Assembly: GCA_945787465.1 (NCBI GenBank)
Contig: CALZIZ010000005.1
Location: forward strand, 1 to 44,848
Source: an uncultured Desulfuromonadales bacterium
GTDB taxonomy: Bacteria; Desulfobacterota; Desulfuromonadia; Desulfuromonadales; Trichloromonadaceae
Length of the DNA: 44,848 nucleotides
Direction: 5' to 3'
In this document: positions 27,885 through 38,059 of the stretch, piece after piece
How the letters are laid out: each line of letters begins with the position of its first letter
How positions within the stretch are numbered: the stretch's first letter is position 1
Made by a program: the position numbers and the translations under genes
Notes under the pieces: generated by a model
What the model saw: only the letters and a program-made list of their open reading frames with translations
What the model was told of the DNA's origin: nothing
Database searches by the model: none

Positions 27885-30707
27885 TCAGGAAATCTTGATG
27901 GTTTTGTAAAGAAAGTTCTTGAATTTATAAAAGGTTTTACGCTCTTCGGGGTCCTCGCTCTTGGGATCGCAGGCCCTGAGGGCACCGGCCACCTTGGGCA
28001 TGGTGGTCGCCCCCTGCCCCCGTGCCAGTTCCACCACGGTTGCCACCACATCGCGCGAGATGCGCTTTTCCGAAAAAGGCCCATGCACCTCGCTCCAGAA
28101 ATCCCCCTCGCCCCGGGCCACGGCGTCGAAAATCTCCCCGGCGACCTGGGCCGTCAGCTGTTCGCCGCTGTCGCTTGGCTTGCCGCTGCCCAGCGAATGC
28201 AGCACCTTGGCGACCCGTTCTTCTGAAATAACCCGCCCCTTGCGAAAGAACAGGCAGCGCAGCAAAATCGTGCGCAGTTCGCGGACATTGCCCGTGTAAT
28301 GGTGACTCGAGAGCAGCGCTTGAGCGCCCCGGGTGAGTACCGGCGGCTCCTCATCGAGCTCCTCGGGCTGACGGTAGACCTGGTAGAGCTTGCCGAGAAA
28401 ATGAACCGCAAGATCGGGGATATCCTCGCGGCGATCGTTCAGCGAAGGAACCTCCAGACTGAGTTCGGAAAGGCGGTGGTAGAGGTCCTCGCGAAACTTG
28501 CCCTCCTGGATCAGCCGGCGCAGGTCCTTATTGGTGGCTGCGATGAGCAGCACGCGGGCGTAGCGGGTCTGGTTCTCCCCGAGGCGCACGAAGCCACCGT
28601 TATCGAGAAACCGCAGCAGCTGCACCTGGGTCTTGGGGTCAGCGTCGCCGATCTCGTCGAGAAATACCACCCCGCCGTGGGCCTCTTCGAGAATCCCCTT
28701 GCGGTCGGCGTGGGCCCCGGTAAAGGCTCCGCGCTTGTGGCCGAAGAGTTCCGAATAGGTCAGATCCCCACTGTAGGCGGCAATGTTGGTCTTTTTCACC
28801 GGCATCTCCCCCTGTGGGTCGACCTTGAGCTGATACATCTCGCGCAACCGGGAGAAGATGTTGTTGAACAAAAACTCCTTGCCGCTGCCGGTTTCACCGG
28901 TGATCAGGATGCTCGGCAGCCCCAGGGTGGCCTCCTGCAAGCCGCTCCGGTTCCACATCGAGATCCGATGGGAGAGCGGCGGGGTCACCCGCTGAATGAA
29001 TTCGACCAGTTCGTTGGCTTTGGTCGAATTGCCGATGATATTACCCAGCTTGTAGGATGAGATTTTCGGGTCCTTGTAGCCGACGTCCTTGCGCAGCCGG
29101 TTGACCTCTGAGGTCAGCTTTTCGATGCGCTGCAGATCCGAAAGATAACGGGAGATCATCCGGCCGATGATCAGCAGGATGCGTTTGTGCTCGTCGGTGA
29201 AAAAATAAGGCCGCAGGCTGTCGAGACAGATGACCGCGATCACTTCCTCATCGAGCACCACCGGTACGGCGATTTCACTCTTGATCGCCTCGGTGATCTC
29301 CCGGTAGAGACCTCCGGTGCGCTTCTCTTCGCCGGTATTTGTAATGATGTAGGGCCTGCCGCTGTGGGCCACATAGCCGGTGATGCTGCGCTCCTCAGGC
29401 GGCAGATCGCGCCCGCCGACGCGAATCGGCGGGATGTTCTTTTTCAGCCACTCCTTGCTCTTGGCACCGACCAGGGTGCCGGCGGCCTCTTCGACCACCA
29501 ACCAGCGCTTTCCTTCCTGCTCGAGCACCAGGGCGATGCTGCCGGTATCGGCTCCGATCAGTTCGGTGGCCTTGGACAGCACCCGGGTCAGAAAGGGCTG
29601 CACACCTTCGAACTTCTCCTGGAGCAGGTCGTTGATCTCCGAGAGCACCTGGATCTCCATGTGCTCGCCGCCGATCTCCTGAATGACCCGCTGGGCCATC
29701 TCGGCATGGGCCTCGAGCAGGCCTTTCTCAAAATCGCTGAACCTGTAGGACTGCTGGGTGTAGTAGTTGACCAGGCAAATGACCCGCCGGGTATTGGGAT
29801 CGAAGCGCGGCACCACATAAAGCGACTTGAGCCCCAGCTCTTCGGTCAGGTAGCGCTTCTGCAGCGATTCGGTGGCCAGGTGGGGGATATAGAGGGGTGA
29901 GAGCAGGGTGTCGTCGACAATGATCCCGGCGTCGTTGATGTAACGCGACAGCAGCGAGGTGCCGGGGCCGAGGCTGATCAGCCGATCATCTTCGTACAGA
30001 CGCTGGGCCTCGGTCATCGCCGAGTAGGAGGCGAGGATCTGAAGCCCCTCCTCACCGGAGCCGGGGGCTGCGGGAGAGGGGACCAGCACCGAAGCCAGGG
30101 CCAGCTTGTCGATCAGCTTCACCGCCGACTTGACCATGAACAGCGCCGCCTGCTTTTTTTTGGCCGCATCGACCTGGCGGGCAAGAACAATCTGCTGGTG
30201 ATACTTGCGGGCCTGGTCGAGAGCCGGCAGCACTTCGGCCACGAAACGTTGCAGCAGCTGGCGCTGTTCGCGATCCGGCAACTGGCCGCTGCGGCTGCTG
30301 TCGACGCAGAACACCCCCACCGAACGCCCCTGGTGCAGCAGGGGCAGATGGTAGCTGGCGGCAATGTCGAAGCGCTCGGCCAGGTCGCGCGCAAAGGGGC
30401 TGGGATAGGAGGAGACATCCGCCACCTCGGCCTCCTCCTGGGAGATATAGACCCGCGACACAAGGTACTCGCTGTTGTAGATCGGAAAAGCCTTTTCGCG
30501 TATGTTGCTGGCCTGCCGGCCGCTGACCGCGGCGCAGCTCAGGCTGCCGCTGGTCAGGTCTTCGAGGTAGATCCGACAGCGGTTCTGGCCGGTGATGAGG
30601 TTGGCCGCCTCCACCACCACGTGCAGAATATCCTCGAGATTTTCCTTGCCGTAGCTGCCGACCTTGGTGATCAGGTCGGCAAGACGGCCGGAGAGACGGG
30701 TTTCCAT
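27885..30707 (-). CDS. Sigma-54-dependent regulator: three GAF-like domains plus AAA+ domain
   Basis: 940 aa; GETGSGKEF Walker A, ELFGHKRGAFTGA (intact GAFTGA loop), GGVVFLDEIGD Walker B, GNVRELR. Confidence 0.9.
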   Translation of the reverse strand: METRLSGRLADLITKVGSYGKENLEDILHVVVEAANLITGQNRCRIYLEDLTSGSLSCAAVSGRQASNIREKAFPIYNSEYLVSRVYISQEEAEVADVSSYPSPFARDLAERFDIAASYHLPLLHQGRSVGVFCVDSSRSGQLPDREQRQLLQRFVAEVLPALDQARKYHQQIVLARQVDAAKKKQAALFMVKSAVKLIDKLALASVLVPSPAAPGSGEEGLQILASYSAMTEAQRLYEDDRLISLGPGTSLLSRYINDAGIIVDDTLLSPLYIPHLATESLQKRYLTEELGLKSLYVVPRFDPNTRRVICLVNYYTQQSYRFSDFEKGLLEAHAEMAQRVIQEIGGEHMEIQVLSEINDLLQEKFEGVQPFLTRVLSKATELIGADTGSIALVLEQEGKRWLVVEEAAGTLVGAKSKEWLKKNIPPIRVGGRDLPPEERSITGYVAHSGRPYIITNTGEEKRTGGLYREITEAIKSEIAVPVVLDEEVIAVICLDSLRPYFFTDEHKRILLIIGRMISRYLSDLQRIEKLTSEVNRLRKDVGYKDPKISSYKLGNIIGNSTKANELVEFIQRVTPPLSHRISMWNRSGLQEATLGLPSILITGETGSGKEFLFNNIFSRLREMYQLKVDPQGEMPVKKTNIAAYSGDLTYSELFGHKRGAFTGAHADRKGILEEAHGGVVFLDEIGDADPKTQVQLLRFLDNGGFVRLGENQTRYARVLLIAATNKDLRRLIQEGKFREDLYHRLSELSLEVPSLNDRREDIPDLAVHFLGKLYQVYRQPEELDEEPPVLTRGAQALLSSHHYTGNVRELRTILLRCLFFRKGRVISEERVAKVLHSLGSGKPSDSGEQLTAQVAGEIFDAVARGEGDFWSEVHGPFSEKRISRDVVATVVELARGQGATTMPKVAGALRACDPKSEDPEERKTFYKFKNFLYKTIKIS

Positions 30708-30873
30708 GATGTGCCCCTTGACTGAGTATTTTTTCTACACAGATGACTATACGCCCTGCAGAAACTTCTGTCAAAGCCCCCCCTCCGGGATTTCAGGCAA
30801 TTTTCGTCCTTGCATTGGCAGGCGGTTATTTTTACACTGAGCTCCCCCATTGTTCTTCAGGAAAGGATCCTAC

Positions 30874-32343
30874 ATGGCCTCGGGCGCATGCGTATTGATC
30901 GGGCTTGGCAACATCGGCCTGCAACTGCTGAAAAACCTCTCCCGGGATATCCCCCTGCTGTGCATCGATGGCAATGACAAGGCCCTCGAGACGGCGCGCC
31001 AGTTGCGGGGCGAGGGGCTCAGGACCTTTCGCGGCGACGCCACCAGCCGACTGGTCCTGGAGGAGGCCGGAGTTGCCGATGCCGACACGGTAATCATCAG
31101 CACCACCACCGAAAAGATCAATATCGAAATCGCCCGGATTCTGCAGGAACACTTCGACGTGCCCCGCATCATCTCGGTGGGCATCACCCAAAGAGGCATT
31201 GCCGCCCTCGATGAACTGGGAGTCGAGGTCGAGAGCATCTTCAACGTCAGCGCCACCGGCCTGCGCAACCGCCTAGAGTCAAAGACCAAAACAGTCCACG
31301 GCATCGGACTGGGAAAAAACGAAATCCTCGAGGTCGAGATCCACCCCCACTCGCGCCTGGCCAATAAGCCCCTGGGCGCTCTCAATCCCCGCAAGTGGCG
31401 GGTGGGCATCATTTACCGCGGCGGCAATATCATCGTCCCCGAAGGCGATACGGTGCTGAGGCCCAAAGACAAGTTGGTCATCCTCGGCGATCCCAAGGTT
31501 ATCAAGACCGTCTCCGAACTCATCACCTTTCGCTTCACCCAGTTTCCCCTCGAATACGGCGACACCCTGGTGGCCTGGTTCCCTGGTGAAGCCTCCGAGG
31601 AGCTGCTCGCAGAAATCAGCTATATCTTCAGCATATTCCCCCTGCAAAAGGCGCTGTTCCTCAGTTCTCGCCAGAACGAAGAACTCAACCGGCAGCTTCA
31701 GGAGCTCAGCGAAAAGCACAACCTCAAAGAGGTCAATTACGACAAGTGCAGCCTTTCGCGGCTTAAGCGACGGCTCAGCAAACCAGGCTCCTACGCTCTG
31801 CTTGTACTGCCCAAGTCCGAAGCCGAGATCTCCAGCATCCCAATTTGGGGCCCTCGCCGCAGCAAACATTTTTTGAACGAACTGGGGGCCTCGCTTGCCT
31901 GCCCGATCCTGCTGGCCTCAGCAACCCTGCCCTACAAGCAGGTCGGGGTGCCGGGCCTCGAAGCCGAGAGCCTGCAGCGAAGCCTCGAAGCCACCCTCGA
32001 GATTTCCTCCGGGCTCAATTACAAAATCCACGCCCTGCTGGTGAGCATCTCCAAATATATCGCCTCAGAAGAGCAGGCCCTGCAGCTTGAACAGATGGAG
32101 AAGGTCGTCTCCGACCTCGGACTGATCTACAAAACCCGCATCGAAAGCCGCGAACTTACCGGCAATCCGATCCGTTCGGGTCTTGCTGCGCTGGCAGAAC
32201 ACAACCTGGTGGTCAGCGACATCGGCAACTGGCAGCGCACCGGGGCCCTCACCGAACTGCTGCGCCCGGACGTCTCCTGGCAACTGGTCCGCCGCACCGG
32301 GACCAGCTGCCTGCTGATTCCGCCCATCGAACTTCTTGCCTAG
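30874..32343 (+). CDS. RCK/TrkA-N-type NAD-binding transport regulator
   Basis: CVLIGLGNIGLQLLKNLSRDIPLLCIDGNDKALE; TrkA-C-like NKPLGALNPRKWRVGIIYRGGNIIVPEGDTVLRPKDKLVILG. Confidence 0.85.
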   Translation: MASGACVLIGLGNIGLQLLKNLSRDIPLLCIDGNDKALETARQLRGEGLRTFRGDATSRLVLEEAGVADADTVIISTTTEKINIEIARILQEHFDVPRIISVGITQRGIAALDELGVEVESIFNVSATGLRNRLESKTKTVHGIGLGKNEILEVEIHPHSRLANKPLGALNPRKWRVGIIYRGGNIIVPEGDTVLRPKDKLVILGDPKVIKTVSELITFRFTQFPLEYGDTLVAWFPGEASEELLAEISYIFSIFPLQKALFLSSRQNEELNRQLQELSEKHNLKEVNYDKCSLSRLKRRLSKPGSYALLVLPKSEAEISSIPIWGPRRSKHFLNELGASLACPILLASATLPYKQVGVPGLEAESLQRSLEATLEISSGLNYKIHALLVSISKYIASEEQALQLEQMEKVVSDLGLIYKTRIESRELTGNPIRSGLAALAEHNLVVSDIGNWQRTGALTELLRPDVSWQLVRRTGTSCLLIPPIELLA

Positions 32344-32352
32344 GGGCCGCCC

Positions 32353-33537
32353 ATGGGAACCCAGCAAACCTCCATGTTCCTGGTGATTCTTGGCGCTGCC
32401 GTCATCCCCTTTGTGGCACGGCGCATCAGGGTCCCCTCGGCCGCCCTCGAAATCGTTTACGGGGCGGTGCTGTTCAACTTTTTCCTTCGCTCCCATCCCG
32501 AGTGGTTCGAGGTGCTCAAAGAGATCGGCTTTATCTATCTGATGTTCATCGCCGGCATGGAGCTCGACCTGACCTGGCTGCGGCGCAGCGGCAAAAGCTT
32601 CTGGTACGTCATGGTCTCGGTCTTCTCCTTTGCCCTCACCCCGCTGCTCTTTGTCGCCATCGGCCAGCCATTTTTTCTCGGGGTGGCGGTGGCGATGATT
32701 TCGGCGGGCATCGCCATTCCGGTGCTCAAGGAGACCGAGCTGATCAAAACCCCCCTGGGGCGTGACGTCATGGGGGTGGCGCTGACCGGAGAGCTGCTGT
32801 CGATCCTGGTGCTGACCCTGATCGACGCCTACCACCACTACGGCCCCACCTGGCAGGCCGGCCTCGCTCTGCTCAAGCTCGGCCTGCTCTTCGGCCTGGC
32901 CCTGCTGGTACTGAAAATTCTCTACCTGGTCGCCTGGTGGCACCCGGAGCGGGTGGAAAAGGTCATGGAGAGCGAAGACCCCGTCGAGGAAGGGATCCGG
33001 GTTGTGGTCACCGTCGCCTTTGCCGGGGGCATCCTGGCGGCGCTGGCCGGAGCCGAAGCGATTCTCGGCTCGTTTCTGGTCGGCATGATCTTCAGCCATG
33101 TGTTCAAGAGCAAGGGGCGCTTCGAAGAGAAGATCAACGCCCTGGGCTTCGGCTTTCTGATCCCATTCTTTTTCATGGGAGTCGGCGCCCAGCTCGATCT
33201 GAACCTGCTCAAATCCCCTGCGCTGCTTGGCTCTGCGGTCTTTTTGACCCTGATGGTGCTGGTGAGCAACATTTACCCGGTGGTGCTTGCCCGGCCGCTC
33301 AAGCTGAGCCTGCTAGAAGCGGCCAGCATGTCGGTGCTGCTGTCGGCGCCGCTGTCGATGATCGTGGTCGCCGGCACCCTGGGCGAGAAGATGGGGCTGC
33401 TCAGCGGCGAAACCATCAGCACCCTGATTCTGACCGCCCTGCTCGCCAGTATCATCTACCCCTCGATGTTTCGTCCCCTGGGGCGGCGCATTGCGGCGAT
33501 GGCCGAGGCCGCAGAGGCGGCAAAATCTGGTTCTTGA
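32353..33537 (+). CDS. CPA2-family cation:proton antiporter
   Basis: polytopic; FIYLMFIAGMELDLTWLRR, FFFMGVGAQLDLNLL. Confidence 0.88.
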   Translation: MGTQQTSMFLVILGAAVIPFVARRIRVPSAALEIVYGAVLFNFFLRSHPEWFEVLKEIGFIYLMFIAGMELDLTWLRRSGKSFWYVMVSVFSFALTPLLFVAIGQPFFLGVAVAMISAGIAIPVLKETELIKTPLGRDVMGVALTGELLSILVLTLIDAYHHYGPTWQAGLALLKLGLLFGLALLVLKILYLVAWWHPERVEKVMESEDPVEEGIRVVVTVAFAGGILAALAGAEAILGSFLVGMIFSHVFKSKGRFEEKINALGFGFLIPFFFMGVGAQLDLNLLKSPALLGSAVFLTLMVLVSNIYPVVLARPLKLSLLEAASMSVLLSAPLSMIVVAGTLGEKMGLLSGETISTLILTALLASIIYPSMFRPLGRRIAAMAEAAEAAKSGS

Positions 33538-33620
33538 GCTTTGTGCAGCACTGAGCTAGTATTCACCCGAGAACTGGGGCGGCACAATTTTTTGCAGACC
33601 AAGCGATGACCTAAAAGCAT

Positions 33621-33683
33621 GGTCAGTGGTCAGTGGTCAGTGGTCAGTGGTCAGTGGTCAGTGGTCAGTGGTCAGTGGTTAGC
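33621..33683 (+). repeat. (GGTCAGT)8 heptanucleotide tandem repeat
   Basis: eight perfect GGTCAGT copies (33621-33676) then GGTTAGC; nearby ACACATT ACACATT ACTTATT at 33694-33714. Confidence 0.97.
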
Positions 33684-33820
33684 TATAATTTTGACACATT
33701 ACACATTACTTATTACGCCCTTAATCCTGAATTCATCAACCGTCCTGACCAAAACGCTGCAAAAAAACAAGTAGCCAGGATCCCCCGATCCGTCTTCACC
33801 CTTTTCCCGAGAACTGCCCT

Positions 33821-34576
33821 TTGAACCAAGGCTACTGCGAAAACCAGCTTTTGACTGCCTGCCGTGAACTCTTCGGTGACCAGGTCCGGATCGGCCGGGA
33901 TTTTTTGTCTTACCTGCAGGCAGGCGGGGTCAAGACCGCCTTCCGCCACCAGGCCAAAGCCCGCCATCCCGACCGCTTCATTGATAGCTGCCCCGAAGAG
34001 CAGAAGCGCCGCACTGAATCCTTTCGCGAGTTGCTTGAGGCCTACGATCTGGTTCGGGGATTTCTGCGCAAGCGCGACCAGCGCAGCAGCAAATCGGGCT
34101 CCTACCACAGCCAGCAGCCGGCCCCCTCCCCCCAGCAGCGCCCTGCGGCGCGGCCCACCTCCCGCAAAGCCCACTACTACAAGGGCCCCCTTCCCCAAAG
34201 GCCTTTGGAAGCGGGGATCTACCTCTACTACCGCGGCGTCATCCCATACCAGGCACTGATCGAGGCCCTGGTCTGGCAACGGGGCCAGCGCCCACGCATC
34301 GGCGATATCGCCAAGCGTTGGGGCTGGCTCAACGAGGAGGGGATCCGCGCCATCTTCAGCGGGGAGGCGGCCAGCGGCCGATTCGGCGAAAAGGCCCTTC
34401 GCCTCGGCCTGCTCACCCATTTCCAGCTACGCACCCTGCTCGCCTTTCAGCGCTGCCGGCAGAAAAAAATCGGCCAGTTTTTCATCGAGAAGGGCTACCT
34501 CTCAAGCCAGAAGCTCGAAGCCCTGGTTGCCGATTTGCATAACCACAATTCCCGCCTGGCCAAGCACGGGGTTTGA
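33821..34576 (+). CDS. J-domain-like protein with C-terminal GspE/MshE-N-like helical segment
   Basis: AFRHQAKARHPDRF (HPD) ... RIGDIAKRWGWLNEEGIRAIF...KIGQFFIEKGYLSSQKLEALV; TTG start. Confidence 0.65.
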   Translation: MNQGYCENQLLTACRELFGDQVRIGRDFLSYLQAGGVKTAFRHQAKARHPDRFIDSCPEEQKRRTESFRELLEAYDLVRGFLRKRDQRSSKSGSYHSQQPAPSPQQRPAARPTSRKAHYYKGPLPQRPLEAGIYLYYRGVIPYQALIEALVWQRGQRPRIGDIAKRWGWLNEEGIRAIFSGEAASGRFGEKALRLGLLTHFQLRTLLAFQRCRQKKIGQFFIEKGYLSSQKLEALVADLHNHNSRLAKHGV

Positions 34577-34898
34577 TCTTACCCGGAACTCTTTTGAACA
34601 CCCGGATAGACCTTTAGAAAGAAGTCCTTTCCCCTTTGGGGAAAAAGTTTTATAGTGTGTTTTTTATTCGGGAACGGCCCTGTTTCGCCATCTCGGCGTC
34701 ATTCTAGGGTCTTGCTTGCGTGACGTACGGTGTACGTTTTTGTGCAAGCCATTGATTTTTTTTGACATTAAAAAGAATCGCTCGTGTCCCCTATGCAAGT
34801 AACTACTCTGAATCCCCCCGGATGGATCGAGCCGCTCCGAGACAGCTGTTGCCTGTAGTGATTAAACCCCAAAAACCGGCTTATCATAGAATCTGACC

Positions 34899-36251
34899 AT
34901 GCGAAATTCATTCAAACCTACCGTGCGCCCAAAAAACGGCAGCAGCTGGCGTGAATATCAAGCCGAACTGCAAAAGAATTCAAACAGTCGTGGCTTTCTC
35001 CGGCGGATCGCTCCTCGGGCGGCGGGGGTCTCCCTGCTTGCGCTGATTGCGATTTTCGGAGTGCAGCTGCTGCCCCGCAGCGGAGGGGCGACGTCCCCAC
35101 CCTTGACGCCCCAGGCCGCCCTCTCTGCTATGTCTGCAGACCACCTAACCAGCAAACAGGATCTCCGGCAGCTACTCGATGAGCAGGACTTCAACAATCT
35201 GACCCAAACGGCCATCGAGGTCTCGGCGGGCCAGCAGGTCCTGCAGGCCCAGACCAGTCTGGATGTAGACCTGCAGAGCTACCTGCTCAATAAGTTGGAT
35301 CGCAAGAACTCACGCTATATCGGAATTGTTGTCATGGAGGCCGACACCGGCCGAATTCTGGCCATGGCGGGCTTCGACAAGAACGACCCCTCCGGCAATC
35401 CCTGTCTGCTCAGTGACTTTCCCGCAGCCAGTATCTTTAAAATCGTGACGGCGGCGTCGGCGGTGGACCAGTTCGGCTATACGGCCGATTCATCCATGCA
35501 TTTCAACGGCTACCAACATACCCTGTATAAACGGCAACTGACCGACTCAATCAACCGGCACACCAACACGGTTTCGTTCAAGGAAGCCTTTGCCCAATCG
35601 GTGAACCCGGTGTTCGGCAAGATCGGCAAACTGCATCTGGGCAAACCGCTGCTCGAGAAATCAGCCGACGCCTTTGGCTTCAACGGGCCGCTGGACTTCG
35701 AACTGGACTTGCCGCCAAGCCACTTTGAGGCAAGCGACAAGCCCTATCATTGGGCCGAGCTTGGCAGCGGTTTCAACCGGCAGACCACCATCTCCCCCTT
35801 GCACGGCGCGGTGATGGCCTCGGCGGTGCTCAACGGAGGGCGCATGGTGGCGCCGTCCATCGTGGATCGTATCGTGGATGGAAAAGGCGAGGAGTTGTAC
35901 CGCTTGCAGCCGGCCTGGGAGCAGCAGGCCATGTCGGCCAAAGCCTCAACTGTGCTAAGCCAGATGATGGAGGCCACCATCAAGTCCGGCACCGGCCGCA
36001 AGTCCTTCCGGGGCTACCAGCGGGACAAGGTCCTGTCGCGCCTGCAGATCGGCGGCAAAACCGGCTCCATCGGCAGCCGGGACCACGAGGCACGCTACGA
36101 CTGGTTCGTGGGCTTTGCCAAGGAGCGCCAGGGTCAAGGGCAGGTGGCCCTTGCCGTCATGGTGGCCCACGAACAATTCATCGGCACTCGCGCCAGTCAA
36201 TACGCCCGCATGGCCATGACCCAATATTTCCGCAACCCTTCCCACGACTAA
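34899..36251 (+). CDS. Membrane-anchored penicillin-binding transpeptidase-domain protein
   Basis: 450 aa; one N-terminal TM segment; SIFK (SxxK) and GGKTGS (KTG) motifs. Confidence 0.85.
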   Translation: MRNSFKPTVRPKNGSSWREYQAELQKNSNSRGFLRRIAPRAAGVSLLALIAIFGVQLLPRSGGATSPPLTPQAALSAMSADHLTSKQDLRQLLDEQDFNNLTQTAIEVSAGQQVLQAQTSLDVDLQSYLLNKLDRKNSRYIGIVVMEADTGRILAMAGFDKNDPSGNPCLLSDFPAASIFKIVTAASAVDQFGYTADSSMHFNGYQHTLYKRQLTDSINRHTNTVSFKEAFAQSVNPVFGKIGKLHLGKPLLEKSADAFGFNGPLDFELDLPPSHFEASDKPYHWAELGSGFNRQTTISPLHGAVMASAVLNGGRMVAPSIVDRIVDGKGEELYRLQPAWEQQAMSAKASTVLSQMMEATIKSGTGRKSFRGYQRDKVLSRLQIGGKTGSIGSRDHEARYDWFVGFAKERQGQGQVALAVMVAHEQFIGTRASQYARMAMTQYFRNPSHD

Positions 36252-36309
36252 TCCCCTTCGACCCTCAAATTTGCAGGATACCTCCCTCCATTGCACGGGG
36301 TCTGGCTTT

Positions 36310-36995
36310 GGAGTCTTTTCTCTTCCTCTCTTTTAACCGCCCTGCTCACCGTCGAGAAATGTAGGGCACGATGGTCCGCAATCTCCCTCCAAAGATATCC
36401 GCATTCCACGTGGGCCCAGTAGATGTTCCGGTTTCTCTCTTTTTTGTTTGTTCCTTTCGAGAAAAGACTATCTAACGATGGGCGTGAAAAATATCTCTGC
36501 CGCCTTGGAACCTCCAGACTCTTTTCGTTACCAGCAATCTGCTCTTTTAACTGTTCTGCAAAACCTTCCTGCCCCAGCAGGATCTGACCACGCAATTCCC
36601 TCCAAGGCAGGGCAATGGCAATCCCGTCCCTGACAAATTCACAGTAGGCCGAGCGGGCCTTGGTAGTGCAGTGCTCCGAAAACAGGGCGAGACTCCATTG
36701 CGGTGGTAAGAAAGTGCGGAGCTTTTGTCATCCCCGCCGTCCCCCCATAACTGCTCCAGCGCCAGCCCGCCGGACCGGCGTCCCTTCTGGCGCGCACCGG
36801 ATGAAGAACCACATAGCGACAGAGTTCAAGAAGGGAGCTGTCCTTTTCCACCACTATCGCCTTGTAGCGCCCGTGGAAAACATAGCCTACCCGGGAATGC
36901 CCACGGTTGAAGGTTTGGGTATAGATGCCGTTGTGTTGTCGCATGCCATGGGTAAGGTTGGCCTCCGGGGTTTCGACCAGCAGATACCTGTCCGG
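36310..36995 (-). pseudogene. Decayed REP-associated tyrosine transposase (RAYT), middle and C-terminal parts
   Basis: RYLLVETPEANLTHGMRQHNGIYTQTFNRGHSRVGYVFHGRYKAIVVEKDSSLLELCRYVVLHPVRA in one frame; PRRQRYFSRPSLDSLF...EIADHRALHFSTVSRAVK in another; N-terminus absent. Confidence 0.85.
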
Positions 36996-37085
36996 TGGAA
37001 TTGTAGCTGAACTCTCATATGCTATTCTTGATCTGAGAAACAGTTCTGACCCAAAAGTGCTTAGAGAAGAAAAAAGGTAAAAAAT

Positions 37086-37946
37086 GTGAAAACAGCCCGT
37101 TTGCTCCAAGGGGTTTCAAGCCTTTTCATTGGTCTTTTATTGACTGGCTTTGATCTAGGCAGCCCTTCTCAAAAACCGACAAAAAGCAACGCCAAGAGAG
37201 TCATCAAAGAAATAATTCAACGTGCAAATCCTCCTATTCCGATTTTTAGCTACAACGTTATCAACACTTACCCTCACGACGTGACAGCCTTTACCCAGGG
37301 ATTGGTCTTCCACCAAGGGGCACTTTATGAGAGTACAGGCCTGCGCAAACAAAGTGGCCTGCGAAAGATCGATTTGACCACCGGCAGTATTTTGAATTTC
37401 CGTCCCTTGGCCGATAAACACTTTGGTGAAGGATTAACCGTTTGGGATGAGAAACTGATTCAACTTACCTGGAGGGCCCAGAAGGGGTTTGTCTATGACA
37501 AAGAAAGTTTCGCCAAACTCAGGGAATTCTCCTACCAGACAGAGGGCTGGGGACTAACACAAGATAACACCTGTCTCATCATGAGTGACGGCAGCGCAAC
37601 GTTGCGTTTTTTCAACCCCGAAAACTTTAATCAGATAAGACAATTTGAAGTCCGCGCCGGCAACCTGCCTGTCCCCGCCCTCAACGAACTTGAATTTATC
37701 CAAGGTGAGATCTATGCCAATATCTGGAACACCGACTATATCGCCAGAATTTCACCAAAAACCGGAGAGGTTGTAGGCTTGATAGACCTGAGTCGTATTC
37801 TGGATAAAACCGACCGGACCCAGCAGACAAGTATCCTGAACGGAATCGCCTATGATGCGGAAACTGACAGACTCTTCGTTACCGGTAAAAGATGGCCGAA
37901 ATTATTTGAGATAGAATTGGTCTTGCAAGGAAGGGGGAAAATCTAA
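37086..37946 (+). CDS. Glutaminyl-peptide cyclotransferase (beta-propeller)
   Basis: YPHDVTAFTQGLVFHQGALYESTGL; LNELEFIQGEIYANIWNTDYIARISP; LNGIAYDAETDRLFVTGKRWPKLFEI. Confidence 0.9.
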   Translation: MKTARLLQGVSSLFIGLLLTGFDLGSPSQKPTKSNAKRVIKEIIQRANPPIPIFSYNVINTYPHDVTAFTQGLVFHQGALYESTGLRKQSGLRKIDLTTGSILNFRPLADKHFGEGLTVWDEKLIQLTWRAQKGFVYDKESFAKLREFSYQTEGWGLTQDNTCLIMSDGSATLRFFNPENFNQIRQFEVRAGNLPVPALNELEFIQGEIYANIWNTDYIARISPKTGEVVGLIDLSRILDKTDRTQQTSILNGIAYDAETDRLFVTGKRWPKLFEIELVLQGRGKI

Positions 37947-38059
37947 TTCATCTTGAACTTAGGTGATAATATCCCAGCCGCTACCACCCTGACCCAACCG
38001 CAGAATTGCGACCTTTATATTTTGACAAGAGTCCATAGACGAGAGGACTTAGGATGTTA

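Noticed and set aside
33621-33683. Possible CRISPR or coding repeat (ORF 33633-33824 MVSGQWSVVSGQWSVV)
   Set aside because: Simple 7-bp tandem with no spacers; the ORF is an artefact of the repeat.
34580-34898. Possible riboswitch or regulatory RNA upstream of the PBP gene
   Set aside because: Long leader with some short hairpins, but no recognisable riboswitch core or clear conserved fold by eye.
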